This document shows positions 23,522 through 31,972 of a stretch of 64,000 bases of DNA, one piece after another. The position numbers and the translations under genes are program-made. Positions within the stretch are counted from its first letter, which is position 1, and every line of letters starts with the position of its first letter. The stretch comes from Streptomyces atratus. GTDB lineage: Bacteria > Actinomycetota > Actinomycetes > Streptomycetales > Streptomycetaceae. Below the pieces are notes generated by a model. That model ran no database searches and was not told the origin of the DNA. It was given only the letters and a program-made list of their open reading frames with translations. Location: assembly GCF_014648655.1 (NCBI RefSeq), contig NZ_BMRN01000012.1:148194-212193 (forward strand), written 5' to 3'.

Positions 23522-25669
23522 ATGACAGGACCGCGCAATTGGGCCGACCGGCTCCTGAGAATGCCTAGCGGACGAAGAGGAAAGTGGCTGACGCTGATTG
23601 TCTGGCTGATCGTCGTGGTGGCCGCGGTGCCGCTCGCCGGACAGCTCTCGGAGCTCGAGAAGGACGGTCTCACCGTCGAACTGCCCCGTGGAGCAGAGTC
23701 CACCGAGGTGGCCGGGCTCGCCGACCGCTTCGACGAGGGCAGGATCTCGCTCGGCATCGTCGTCTACGTCCGCGACAGCGGACTCACCGCGCAGGACCGG
23801 GCCAAAGTCGCATCCGACATCGAGGAGTTCGCCACCCTGGCGGCAGGAGCGGTCGAACCGGCCCGGCCCTCCGAGGACGGCAAGGCCCTGACCGTGTTGG
23901 TCCCCCTCGACAAGCAGGACAGCACCGCACTCGCCGACAACGCCGAGAAGGTGCGCGACCGCGCCACCGGCGACCGGCCCGACGGTCTGAAGGCCGAGCT
24001 GACCGGGCCCGCCGGCAACTCGCTGGACGCTGCGGACGCCCGGGAGTCCACCGGTCGTGCGCTCACCCTCATCACTGTCGTGGTGGTCGCCGCGCTGCTG
24101 CTCATCACCTACCGCAGTGCGATCCTCTGGCTGCTTCCCCTGCTCGTCGTGGGTGTCTCCTTCCTCACCACCCAGGCGGTCTCCGCCCTGCTCGCCAAGG
24201 GATTCGGTCTGACCGTCGGCGGCGGGAACGAGATCGTCGTCACCGCACTGCTCTTCGGCGTGGGCACCGACTACGCGATGCTGCTGCTCGCCCGCTACCG
24301 CGAGGAGCTGCACATCAACGAGGACCGGCACCACGCCATGCGGACCGCCCTGCGCAGGGCCGTACCGGCCATCGCCGCCTCGGCCGCGACCGTATGCATC
24401 GGGCTGCTCTGCCTCACCCGGGCCGACGTCGGGTTCAACCACACGCTCGGCCCGGGCGGTGCCGTTGCGATCGTCTGCGGACTTGCCGCGATGACCACGC
24501 TGTTCCCGGCCGTGCTCGTCCTGCTGGGCCGATGGGTGTTCTGGCCCCGTGTGCCGCGCGCCGGGGTCGCCGTGAAGAACGCCAACCGCCTTCTGTGGGA
24601 CCGGATCGGCGGCCGGATATCCCGGCGCCCGCGTCTGGTGTGGACGGGCTCCGCCCTCGTCCTCACCGCGCTGGCACTCGGCTCCCTGGGCCTGAGGACC
24701 GGGCTGGACGACGAGCACCTCGTCATCGGCAGGCCCGGCTCGATCGCCGGCCAGGAACTCCTCGCCGCCCACTACCCGGCCGGGCAGAGCCGGCCCGCCG
24801 AGGTGATCAGCAGGGCCGCCAACGCACCGGCGGTCGCCGAGGCACTGAAGCACATCGACGGGGTCGCCCAGGTCGAGCCCGCCACCATCTCCACCGACGG
24901 TGAACTCGCCGCCACCAAGGCCGTGTTGAAGGCGCATGCGGACAGTGCGGCCGCAGCTCGCACCGTGGACCGGATCCGCACCGCCGTCCATGACATCCCC
25001 GATGCCGACGCACGGGTCGGCGGTCCCACCGCCATGGCGCAGGAGAAGGCCGAGGCGCAGGCACACGACCGCAGGGTGGTCATCCCGCTGGTGCTCGTCG
25101 TGGTCTTCGTCATTCTGATCGCACTGCTCAGGGCCGTGGTCGCGCCGGTACTGCTGATGGCGACCGTGGTGCTCTCCTACTTCGCCGCACTCGGGATCAG
25201 TTGGCAGCTGTTCCAGCACGTCCTGGGCTTCCCCGCCGTGGACACCCAGGTCATGCTGATCGGCTTCCTGTTCCTGGTCGCCCTCGGCGTCGACTACAAC
25301 ATCTTCCTCATCCACCGCATCCGTGAGGACGTCGGGCATCACGGCCACCGGAGCGGGGTCCTGTCCGGCCTCACCTCCACCGGCGGGGTCATCACCGGCG
25401 CGGGTGCGGTCCTCGCGGCGACGTTCGCCGCCCTCACCAGCGCTCCACAGGTGGCGTTCATCGAGATCGGCATCGTGGTGGCGATCGGCGTACTGATCGA
25501 CACCTTCCTGGTCCGCTCCGTCCTCGTTCCGGCGCTCGCCCTCGACGTCGGCCCCGCCTTCTGGTGGCCGGGCCGACCGGTGGGCCCGGACACGCCGGCG
25601 CAGGCGATCGGCGCCGCGCCGGGGGACGCGGTCGCGGTCGCCGTCAGCTCCGGGCGGCGTACACGATGA
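23522..25669 (+). CDS. MMPL/RND-family exporter
   Basis: A 715-residue transporter. The ATG at 23522 follows GAGGAA and gives the usual start MTGPRNWADRLLRMPSGRRG before the first helix. Two similar halves each have a large extracellular loop and a bundle of five or six helices. GTDYAMLLLARYREEL in the first half and GVDYNIFLIHRIRED in the second contain the Asp-Tyr proton-relay pairs in helices 4 and 10. MMPL proteins export lipids or antibiotics using proton flow. It follows a kinase/regulator pair, a common Streptomyces arrangement. The 3' end overlaps the sortase gene on the other strand by 26 bp. Confidence 0.88.
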   Translation: MTGPRNWADRLLRMPSGRRGKWLTLIVWLIVVVAAVPLAGQLSELEKDGLTVELPRGAESTEVAGLADRFDEGRISLGIVVYVRDSGLTAQDRAKVASDIEEFATLAAGAVEPARPSEDGKALTVLVPLDKQDSTALADNAEKVRDRATGDRPDGLKAELTGPAGNSLDAADARESTGRALTLITVVVVAALLLITYRSAILWLLPLLVVGVSFLTTQAVSALLAKGFGLTVGGGNEIVVTALLFGVGTDYAMLLLARYREELHINEDRHHAMRTALRRAVPAIAASAATVCIGLLCLTRADVGFNHTLGPGGAVAIVCGLAAMTTLFPAVLVLLGRWVFWPRVPRAGVAVKNANRLLWDRIGGRISRRPRLVWTGSALVLTALALGSLGLRTGLDDEHLVIGRPGSIAGQELLAAHYPAGQSRPAEVISRAANAPAVAEALKHIDGVAQVEPATISTDGELAATKAVLKAHADSAAAARTVDRIRTAVHDIPDADARVGGPTAMAQEKAEAQAHDRRVVIPLVLVVVFVILIALLRAVVAPVLLMATVVLSYFAALGISWQLFQHVLGFPAVDTQVMLIGFLFLVALGVDYNIFLIHRIREDVGHHGHRSGVLSGLTSTGGVITGAGAVLAATFAALTSAPQVAFIEIGIVVAIGVLIDTFLVRSVLVPALALDVGPAFWWPGRPVGPDTPAQAIGAAPGDAVAVAVSSGRRTR

Positions 25670-26300
25670 GGTTGTCCACGGGGTGGCCCTGTGCGTCGAA
25701 GGCGCCGTCGCAGGTGATGAGACGCAGGACGCGCTTGTCGGTGGCACCGTAGACCCTCTTGGTCGGGAAGGCCTTCTTGCTGACGGTCTCCGTGCCGGTG
25801 ACCCTGTAGTGGATCTCCGCTCCCCGGTCGTTGCGGATCGCGATGTCCGCGCCCTTGCCGATCTTCTTCAGATCGTGGAAAACGGCCTTCCCCAAACGGG
25901 TGTTGTTGTGCCCGATGAGGACCGCGGCGCCACGCTCGCCGGGAACGGCGCCACCGGTGTACCAGCCGACCGTCATGCCCTTCTCGGCGGGCGGGACCTG
26001 GACGGTGCCGTCCTCGTTCAGACCGAGCCGCATCAGCGAGCTGTTCACCCCGATCGAAGGGATGCTGACATGGGTGGGGCTCGCCGCGGACCTCGGCTTC
26101 CTGGACTTCTCGAGCCTCTGCGTCCCCTCGGGCCCCGTGTCCTTCGGAGAGTTGAGAGAGCCCGGGGTGCTGGGTGAACTGCCGTCGGCGCGTGATGCGG
26201 CGGACGAGGCATCCACGGCGCCGGAGGAGCAGCCGGTGAGGGCGACACAGGCGAGCACCGGAAGTGTGACATGCCAAAGCGACATGGACGTACGGGACAT
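25644..26300 (-). CDS. Class F sortase, lipoprotein type
   Basis: A 218-residue transpeptidase. The ATG at 26300 gives a signal with lipobox LTGC, so it would be lipid-anchored outside the membrane. After a Ser/Pro linker the sortase fold begins at HVSIPSIGVNSSLMRLGLNE. The catalytic His is in VLIGHNNTR, the Cys in LRLITCDGAFD, and the expected Arg lies near the C-terminus (no Arg follows immediately in the short loop except the last VYAARS). Sortases cleave a sorting signal and join proteins to peptidoglycan. Class F is typical of actinobacteria. The probable substrate gene is 153 bp upstream. Confidence 0.85.
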   Translation of the reverse strand: MSRTSMSLWHVTLPVLACVALTGCSSGAVDASSAASRADGSSPSTPGSLNSPKDTGPEGTQRLEKSRKPRSAASPTHVSIPSIGVNSSLMRLGLNEDGTVQVPPAEKGMTVGWYTGGAVPGERGAAVLIGHNNTRLGKAVFHDLKKIGKGADIAIRNDRGAEIHYRVTGTETVSKKAFPTKRVYGATDKRVLRLITCDGAFDAQGHPVDNLIVYAARS

Positions 26301-26453
26301 GGGGGCTCCAGAACGGGACGGAGATGGGCAGTGGCGCCGCCCGGGACGGGGCGGCGCCACAAGGGAAGGTCAACTGCTGAGCGCGGTCGGTTTCCGTGCG
26401 CGGTCAATTGCCTTGCATGTCAGTGGCCGTGAAGGGACTGACGCGCCGGCAGT

Positions 26454-26885
26454 TCAGCGGCCCCGCTGCGCGGCGGAGCGGCGGCGCAGCACGACCGTTC
26501 CCGCTCCCGCGACCAGAACGGCGGCTGCGGCCGACCCGGCAAGGGCGGTGGTGCTGTCACCCGAGGTACCGGCCGGTCGCTCGCCCGCGGCCACGCCACC
26601 GCGCGGAGCGGCGCCAGCGGAACGCTTGCCCGCGGCCGGACGCTCGACCTTGGCCGGGGCGGGACTGTCGCCCGCGGCAACACCGCCACGGGGAACAACC
26701 GTCGGCTCCGAGCCCCGCGTGGGCGCGGTGGTACCGGCCGGGGCGGCTGCGGCGGACCGCTCGACGGACGGCTTCGGTGCGGGCGTGCTGTCGGCGAAGG
26801 CCGCGGTCGACGGGACGAGTACCGCGCCGGCCGCGACAGCGGCAAGAAGGGCGGTACGCAGGGACAGACGGTGGGGCATGGGCAT
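26454..26885 (-). CDS. Secreted Ala/Pro-rich protein with C-terminal membrane anchor, possible sortase partner
   Basis: A 143-residue protein. Signal peptide: MPMPHRLSLRTALLAAVAAG, likely cut after AFA. A low-complexity Pro/Ala/Gly middle contains a repeated PRGGVAAG unit at two places, then comes a hydrophobic segment (about residues 113-135) and a positive tail RRRSAAQRGR. This is the layout of a cell-wall sorting signal, but no LPxTG-like motif is present: the segment before the helix reads GTSGDSTTALAG. It could be a non-canonical substrate or simply membrane anchored. Start may also be the second ATG at 26879. Confidence 0.68.
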   Translation of the reverse strand: MPMPHRLSLRTALLAAVAAGAVLVPSTAAFADSTPAPKPSVERSAAAAPAGTTAPTRGSEPTVVPRGGVAAGDSPAPAKVERPAAGKRSAGAAPRGGVAAGERPAGTSGDSTTALAGSAAAAVLVAGAGTVVLRRRSAAQRGR

Positions 26886-26899
26886 GGCTCCATTCCAGG

Positions 26900-27176
26900 T
26901 CGGCCTCGATGGTGCCCGGAAGTCGGTTCGCACCGGGCACGAGGCATGCCGACAGGCTGGCGTGAAGTTATGAAGAAGCTGTCAGATCGCTGTGGTCATC
27001 GCATCAGGCCTGGCCCGCACCACTTCCACGGCCACTCACGACACCCTGGGGTCCGCCCGCGCCGCTCCCGCGCTCGCAGCCGCCTGCCGCGCTCCCCGAC
27101 ACGCCCGTCGAGGCTTCTTGGGACTCGCCCGGCCCACCAGCCTCTCCCACTCACCCGACCCCGCCTGCGCAGGATC
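26900..27176. repeat. 277-bp direct repeat, left copy
   Basis: Near-identical (about 95%) to 31973-32250, same orientation, 5.07 kb apart, with one single-base indel and scattered substitutions. The right copy encodes the C-terminal tail of a histidine kinase; the left copy has no kinase attached. The two copies bound the mosaic island. The left copy begins 15 bp before the sortase-partner start codon. Confidence 0.88.
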
Positions 27177-27245
27177 CGATGTCGAACGCGAGGTGGGGCA
27201 TGGGGCGGACTCTCCCGGAAGGCGGACGGAACGGTGGAGACGGGG

Positions 27246-27518
27246 TCAGGTGGCCGGACCGTCGAGATCGAGGCCGATCAGCGCCAGCGCCTCGCCGATC
27301 CCTTCGGTCATCTCGTCGCCGGGACCGAAGACCAGACACAGGTCGTCGTGCAACGGCCGAAGAATCCTGTGGGCCTCGACCGCCTGCCCCTGGGCGAGCA
27401 GCAGCATCCCGATGTCGCGAACTCGGGTCATAGTCAGTAGGTCATCCACCTTGCCGTCAGCTCCTGCCCACGCTCCAGTCGCTGCGGGATGTCGGCCTAT
27501 GGACGACAACACAGACAA
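27246..27518 (-). pseudogene. TPR-like C-terminal fragment
   Basis: The frame reads DIGMLLLAQGQAVEAHRILRPLHDDLCLVFGPGDEMTE in segments resembling the last tetratricopeptide repeat (LG/GPDH pattern) of large Streptomyces kinase- or NB-ARC-linked TPR proteins, and ends 20 residues later. The upstream part of any such gene is absent, and the first residues look unlike coding sequence. I take it to be a fragment; the frame ends within the island, 70 bp from the left repeat. Confidence 0.4.
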
Positions 27519-27539
27519 CGTGAGAGCGCGTGGGACGAC

Positions 27540-27571
27540 GATGCCCCGCCGGAATGCTCCGGCGGGGCATC
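27540..27571. terminator. Strong hairpin terminator
   Basis: Perfect 14-bp arms at 27540-27553 and 27558-27571 (core GCCCCGCC/GGCGGGGC) with a 4-base ATGC loop. It is 14 bp past the stop of the small frame ending at 27585 on the minus strand, so it probably ends that transcript. Confidence 0.7.
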
Positions 27572-27584
27572 TGTGAGCGGCGGT

Positions 27585-27785
27585 CTATTGGGTGTCGCTG
27601 TCGACTGTCCCGGACCGACTTGGAGTCTCGCCCGGGGCGGAAGCGGGGATCTGCGCGCTCGCCAATCCAGGCGGCCGGCTTGCTGGCGGTCCGTCTTCGT
27701 TCTGCATCTCCAGTGCCGCGAAGGTCGACAGCGGCTCAGCTAGAATTTCTACGGCCGTCGCGCACACGGAGTCAGCGGGTTTCAT
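27585..27785 (-). CDS. Small hypothetical protein (66 aa)
   Basis: The frame starts MKPADSVCATAVEILAEPLS 12 bp after the DUF1906 stop and ends 14 bp before a strong hairpin, which fits a second gene of a two-gene transcript. The C-terminal half is rich in Pro, Ser and Thr. No ribosome-binding site is obvious and there is no recognised family, so coding status is uncertain. Confidence 0.35.
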   Translation of the reverse strand: MKPADSVCATAVEILAEPLSTFAALEMQNEDGPPASRPPGLASAQIPASAPGETPSRSGTVDSDTQ

Positions 27786-27797
27786 GCGCGGAGTGTT

Positions 27798-28625
27798 TCA
27801 GCCGATGATGGCGACAGGAGCGTCCCATGCGTTGCGGTCGACTGTGATTGTGTAACCGCCGCGGGTCTCTTTGCTGTTGACCATGTACTGGTGGCCGCGG
27901 CTGTGGTTGGTGAACTGAGTGGAATTCCACGGCCAGTCTGTGGTGGTCGTATTCTTCTTGTCCCACAGTGCGTACCAGAGGTTTCCCGGCAGGTCTGTCT
28001 TGTTTGCGGCGGTGGCGATGGCCTTGGCACTGGAGCTGCTGAAGCCGTAGAAGCCGCCACGGTAGGTTGCGTTGCGCAGCGTTTTGGTGAAGGAGCGGAC
28101 GTATGTCAGGACGGCATCATTGCACGCTTTGTTGGTGACGTCGTACGGCTCCATGTCCAGGTAGATCGGGCTGCCGGCTTTCATCCCGAGCGCTGATGCC
28201 TTGGCCACCGCGTCCTTGGCGTTGCTCGCGCCGAGGGAGGAGGCCGTGGAGGAGGTGAATCTTTCTCGGTTCGCACTTTTTTGGCAGGGCGGCTGGGCGC
28301 CGACGTAGAGCGGTATGAGCTTCCAGCCGGTGGAGTTGACCGACTTCACCCAGGATGCGGTCAGGTTGGGCTGGGCACAGCCACGGTTCTTGCCGCCGAT
28401 GTAAACGGCGGCGGCGCCGTAAAACCCGGTGTTCCACGCTTTCATCGCTTTGAGCGAGGGTGCTGTGCACGTATCGAACGCTCGGCCGGTGTAGGTCTTC
28501 TGGGCGGGCCAGCTTGTGGCTGCCATGGTCGTCTGTGCCGAGATTCCGGCACCTGCGACGACGGCAGCGCCCGCTGTCGCCCAGGCGACGTAGCGGCCCT
28601 TTTTGGACATTCGATGACGGGACAT
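27798..28625 (-). CDS. Secreted DUF1906 (Rv2525c-like glycoside-hydrolase-like) protein
   Basis: A 275-residue exported protein. The ATG at 28625 is preceded by GGGGTGGGA; an ATG at 28640 is also possible. The signal SKKGRYVAWATAGAAVVAGA is followed by the DUF1906 TIM-barrel domain: GRAFDTCTAPSLKAMKAW, GAAAVYIGGKNRGCAQ, WKLIPLYVGAQPPCQ, SPIYLDMEPYD with the acidic pair expected at the active site, GGFYGFSSSSA, and LWYALWDKKNT. The family resembles lysozyme-like GH25 enzymes and may act on cell wall; activity is not established. Several Cys pairs would be oxidised outside the cell. It lies intact within a transposase-rich island. Confidence 0.85.
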   Translation of the reverse strand: MSRHRMSKKGRYVAWATAGAAVVAGAGISAQTTMAATSWPAQKTYTGRAFDTCTAPSLKAMKAWNTGFYGAAAVYIGGKNRGCAQPNLTASWVKSVNSTGWKLIPLYVGAQPPCQKSANRERFTSSTASSLGASNAKDAVAKASALGMKAGSPIYLDMEPYDVTNKACNDAVLTYVRSFTKTLRNATYRGGFYGFSSSSAKAIATAANKTDLPGNLWYALWDKKNTTTTDWPWNSTQFTNHSRGHQYMVNSKETRGGYTITVDRNAWDAPVAIIG

Positions 28626-28859
28626 TCCCACCCCATTCATATCGCGGCCCACGGCCGCATCCGACGCGCCTGTAGACGGCAACCTGCGCTGCGACACGGC
28701 ACGACGGTACGAATGCAGCGTCTACGCAGACAGTGGCGCGGTACTTCCACTCCGGAAGCCCGAAGCGCATCGCACAATAGCCGACGCGCACGTCGCGACT
28801 GGACCGAGCGCAGGGCCCCGGCGAGAGTCGACCGGCTGCTGGTCACCCTGAACCGTTCC

Positions 28860-29066
28860 GGGTTCGGTAGAGACTCTGGATTGTGGCTGTGACCTGCGGA
28901 CTTTGCTGCTGGTAGTGGACGGCGTCACATTCGGCGGGCGGGAATGGCCTATCTCGCCGTGGAGTCGGCTGTGGTTGTACCAGTCGACCCACTCGGCTGT
29001 GGCCAACTCGACGTCGCCGAGGGCTTTCCGAGGCCGCTGGGGCTTGATGAGTTCGGTTTTGTACAG
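28860..29066 (-). pseudogene. IS3-family transposase C-terminal fragment
   Basis: Reading leftward, one frame gives TELIKPQRPRKALGDVELAT then AEWVDWYNHSRLHGEIG, the end of the DDE domain of IS3-type OrfB with the Tyr-Asn motif. A shift near 28925 moves to PPAECDAVHYQQQSPQVTAT, the usual tail. About 70 residues remain. From 28626 to 28859, upstream of the DUF1906 gene, I see no gene. Confidence 0.75.
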
Positions 29067-29303
29067 GCAGTGCCGCGGAGTGGTCGCTGGATGGTGTGAC
29101 GTGGACCAAGGTCGCCACAGGTGGGGCCGGTGCTGCCAAGGGCATCAGTATCACCCCGCCCAAGAACGGCACTCACACCGTGCAGGTGCGGGCCGTGGAC
29201 AAGGCGGACAACAAGTCCGATGCCATCGAGTACACCTTCCACGCGGGCCCCGGGGGATTTGTCCAGCCCTCCGAAGATGAGCGCACCGCGCGTCGACTGC
29301 CGC
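29067..29303 (+). pseudogene. Fragment of a large secreted Ig-like/LamG protein
   Basis: The frame reads EWSLDGVTWTKVATGGAGAA, then GISITPPKNGTHTVQVRAVD, then KADNKSDAIEYTFHAGPG and PSEDERTARRLPL. This is the Ig-like/fibronectin-type unit of big Streptomyces LamG or RHS-like surface proteins. Both ends are cut: by the IS3 scrap on the left and the IS630-type fragment on the right. No start codon or stop belongs to it. Confidence 0.55.
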
Positions 29304-29304
29304 T

Positions 29305-30010
29305 GAGGGGACATGGCGGCTGCTGAAGCGCCATGGCTGGTCGTGGCAGCAGCCGGCCCGCCGGGCGATCGAACGTGACGACGGAGCTGTGGAGTTGTGG
29401 AAGAAGGAGGTGTGGCCGCAGGTAAAAGTACGGCGGCGGCCCGCGGGGCCTGGATCGTCTGTGAGGACGAGGCCAGCCAGTCGCTGAGGCCGCCACGCGC
29501 GAGGTCCTGGGCCGCATCGGCCAGACGCCGGTCGTCCGCGTCCGGAGCAGGCGTTCCGGACGGGTTTCGATGGCGGGAACGGTCTGCTTCCGACGCGGAG
29601 ACCGGTCGAGGCTGATCTACAGCTTTCGCGTCCACCGGGGCCGCAAGGGCGAACCCAAGGGATTCACCTGGCAGGACTACCGCGACCTCATCGTGCGGGC
29701 GCACAACCAGCTCAAAGGCCCCATCGTCCTGGTCTGGGACAACCTGCGCACCCATCTCATGCCGCAGATGAAGGACTTCATCGCTGCGAACGAGGACTGG
29801 CTGACCGTCTTCCATTTCCCGTCCTACGCACCCGACCTCAACCCGCAGGAGGGCATCTGGTCCCTGGTGAAACGGGCGATCGGCAACCTCGCCGCCGCGA
29901 ACCTCGACCAGTTCGCCGCCGCCGTGAAGCGCAGCCTCAAGAAGACCCAGTACCGACCGCACCTCATCGACGGCTGCCTCATAGGCACCGGCCTGACCTT
30001 GACCAGCTGA
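29305..30010 (+). pseudogene. IS630-family transposase, 5'-truncated with frameshifts
   Basis: Three frames joined by shifts near 29440 and 29520 spell an IS630 (Tc1/mariner-like) transposase: WRLLKRHGWSWQQPARRAIE, then ARGAWIVCEDEASQSLRPPR (first catalytic Asp), then a long intact stretch with VLVWDNLRTHL (second Asp), FHFPSYAPDLNPQEGIWSLV (final acidic residue) and a complete C-terminus. The N-terminal DNA-binding region is missing, where the sequence joins the Ig-like fragment. Confidence 0.82.
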
Positions 30011-30107
30011 CACGATCAGGCCGACATCACACATTCAAGTTCAGTAGCAAGCTCCACGGCGTTGGCTGCTCATAAGAAACGGCCAACCCCGTGGCCAGGA
30101 GGAACGC

Positions 30108-30284
30108 GTGAAAAAGAACCCAAAGATCACATCGCGAGCATTGTTCTGGTCTGGGGCAGTTGTCTTCGCACTCGGAGTTACGGCATCGCTGCTCTACGGG
30201 CACGTGGACGGCCAGCGACTCTTCTTCTGTTCGACAGTCATCCTAGGAATCGCCTGGGTAGTGGAAAGGACCTCGGCCGACTGA
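30108..30284 (+). CDS. Small membrane protein (58 aa)
   Basis: A short gene with a strong ribosome-binding site (AGGAGG, 5 bp before GTG 30108). The product begins VKKNPKITSRALFWSGAVVF and has two hydrophobic helices (about residues 11-30 and 36-50) ending in VVERTSAD. A classical terminator follows 38 bp after the stop. Promoter-proximal signals plus terminator make it a convincing gene despite its size and the debris on both sides. No family recognised. Confidence 0.65.
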   Translation: MKKNPKITSRALFWSGAVVFALGVTASLLYGHVDGQRLFFCSTVILGIAWVVERTSAD

Positions 30285-30321
30285 CTGCGAATGACCGGGT
30301 AAAAAAAGCCTGACCCGATTG

Positions 30322-30357
30322 AGGCGCTACCGGCCGAACTTCTCGTTGGTAGCGCCT
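30322..30357 (+). terminator. Intrinsic terminator of the 58-aa gene
   Basis: Perfect 10-bp arms AGGCGCTACC (30322-30331) and GGTAGCGCCT (30348-30357) with a T-rich tail (TTCTCGTTTTC). From here to the IS end at 30562 I see no gene. Confidence 0.85.
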
Positions 30358-30592
30358 TTCTCGTTTTCATTCGTCCCCACTTCGTTTCTTCCCTTGCGCG
30401 GTCCATGACGCCGTGGCCCGGCCCTATTGCCATGCTCAGCAAGGGAGTTGATCACGGTTGGTGGCGCCCCGGCTAGTGTCATGAGCCCCGGAAAATCCAT
30501 AGAAGTATGTTGGTCTCATCCTGGATCCACCGAGCGGTGATCGGGGTGGGAAGGGGCTGATGAGGTGACCCCCGGAGTGTGGACGCAGGGGG

Positions 30593-30823
30593 TCATGCTG
30601 CGAGTGAGAGTTTAGCTGTCCTGTGGTGGTTCTGTTCGAACTCCATCGGGGAGAGGTAGTAGAGCGCGCTGTGTCGGCGACGGGCGTTGTAGTAGGTGAG
30701 CCACCGGAATATCTCGAGCCTCGCCTGAGACATTGTCACGGATACTCTCTTGTACATTGTTTCTCGCTTCAGTCCCTGCCAGAAACTCTCGGCCAGGGCG
30801 TTGACGCTCCTATGGTTCGTCAA
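30593..30823 (-). pseudogene. IS3-family OrfB, C-terminal piece
   Basis: The frame reads VNALAESFWQGLKRETMYKR, then ARLEIFRWLTYYNARRRHSA and LYYLSPMEFEQ, the DDE-domain end of IS3-type OrfB including the final Glu region and the YN-R-RRHS signature. It ends 9 bp from the left terminal repeat. Confidence 0.85.
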
Positions 30824-30829
30824 GTCGCT

Positions 30830-31290
30830 TTTTTGGACGGTTGCTTGACCTTGATGTGCTGGTAGATCTCCCGGGCCAGGTATCGCTTAAGACAGCGGAT
30901 GATCTCCTGTTTCGTCTTGCCCTCGGCGTGTGCGCCGGGCGACGTAGTCGATCGTGGGCTGGTGGAAGCGCATGCGGACGATCACGACGCGGTAGAGCGC
31001 GGAGTTCAGCCGTCGGTGGCCGCCGCGGTTGAGCCGGTGCCGGTTCGTCTTGCCGGACGAGGCCGGGACGGGGCAGAGCCCGCGAGCTTGGCGAACGCGG
31101 CCTGGGAGCGGATGCGCTCGGGGTTGTCGCCGACGGCGACCAGTATTTCAGCGGCGGTGTCCTCGCCGATGCCGAAGGCGTCGACCGAGTCGGGCGCGTG
31201 GGCCTTGGTGAGCTCGCCCAGCAGCGTGTCGTGCTCCTTGACCTCGTCGTGAAGGTCTTTCCAGCGGCGGGCCATGGCACGTATGGAGTG
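30830..31290 (-). pseudogene. IS110-family transposase, C-terminal piece
   Basis: Reading leftward: ARRWKDLHDEVKEHDTLLGE, HAPDSVDAFGIGEDTAAEIL, GDNPERIRSQAAFAKLAG (the transposase_20 domain of IS110/IS1111), then after a frameshift near 31040 the tail ALYRVVIVRMRFHQPTIDYV, KTKQEIIRCLKRYLAREIYQ. Its N-terminal RuvC-like DEDD part is absent. The fragment has no ends of its own inside the IS3 shell. Confidence 0.85.
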
Positions 31291-31313
31291 CTTCGAGGAC
31301 GCTGAGGGGCTGG

Positions 31314-31907
31314 TCACCGGGCCCGGTCGCGGGCCGGTGCTGCGCCAGCAGCTCCAGGGCCGAAGCCGCGCAGTTCGGCATGGACTCGAAGCGCGCCGTG
31401 GTTCCCGCGGTGTTCGGCATGGACTTCGCGGATCTCCTCGATCAGGGCGTCCTCCTCGAACTGCCGCCCCGCCCGCGCCTCGGCGTCGGCGATCCACCGG
31501 TAGTAACCCGAGCGGGAGACCTCCAGCACCCGGCATATCCGCTTGATGCCGAACACCTCGGCACGGGTGGAGACGAAGTCCCAAGCGGCGGTCTTCACTT
31601 CATCTCCCGGGCGAAATACGCCGCTGCCCGACGCAGGATCTCCCGCTCCGGCTGCCATTCCTTCTCTGCCTTTTGACCGGCCGCGCGTTCTCCGCCCGCA
31701 GCCGGGCCAACTCGGCCTCGGTGTCCTGCGACGCGCCGCCAGCGACCGGACGGCCGTCGGCATCACGCACCCAGGTCCTGCAACGTCCCGGGGTTGACAT
31801 TCAGATCAGCCGCGACGTCCTTGAACGTCCGCCTGCCGGCCGAAGCCCGCCACAACGCGATCGCGTCGGACCGGAACTCCGCACTGTACTTCCAGGGCTG
31901 TGCCACG
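31314..31907 (-). pseudogene. IS3-family OrfA and OrfB N-terminal piece
   Basis: From 31907 leftward: PWKYSAEFRSDAIALWRASA and FKDVAADLNVNPGTLQDL (OrfA helix-turn-helix, stop near 31770), then fragments of a leucine-zipper region, and in another frame RAEVFGIKRICRVLEVSRSG, YYRWIADAEARAG and HRGNHGALRVHAELRG (OrfB start). OrfB stops abruptly at about 31330, where the IS110 fragment begins. Confidence 0.8.
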
Positions 31908-31972
31908 TAGATCTACACCTTCCGGGATCAACAAGATCGATTGTCAGGTGTGTCCACACCACGGAGGTCACC

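Noticed and set aside
22664..25747. A 1,027-residue minus-strand frame over the response regulator and MMPL genes
   Set aside because: Composition is typical of a shadow frame (Gly, Arg, Asp, His rich) and the plus strand carries clear families.
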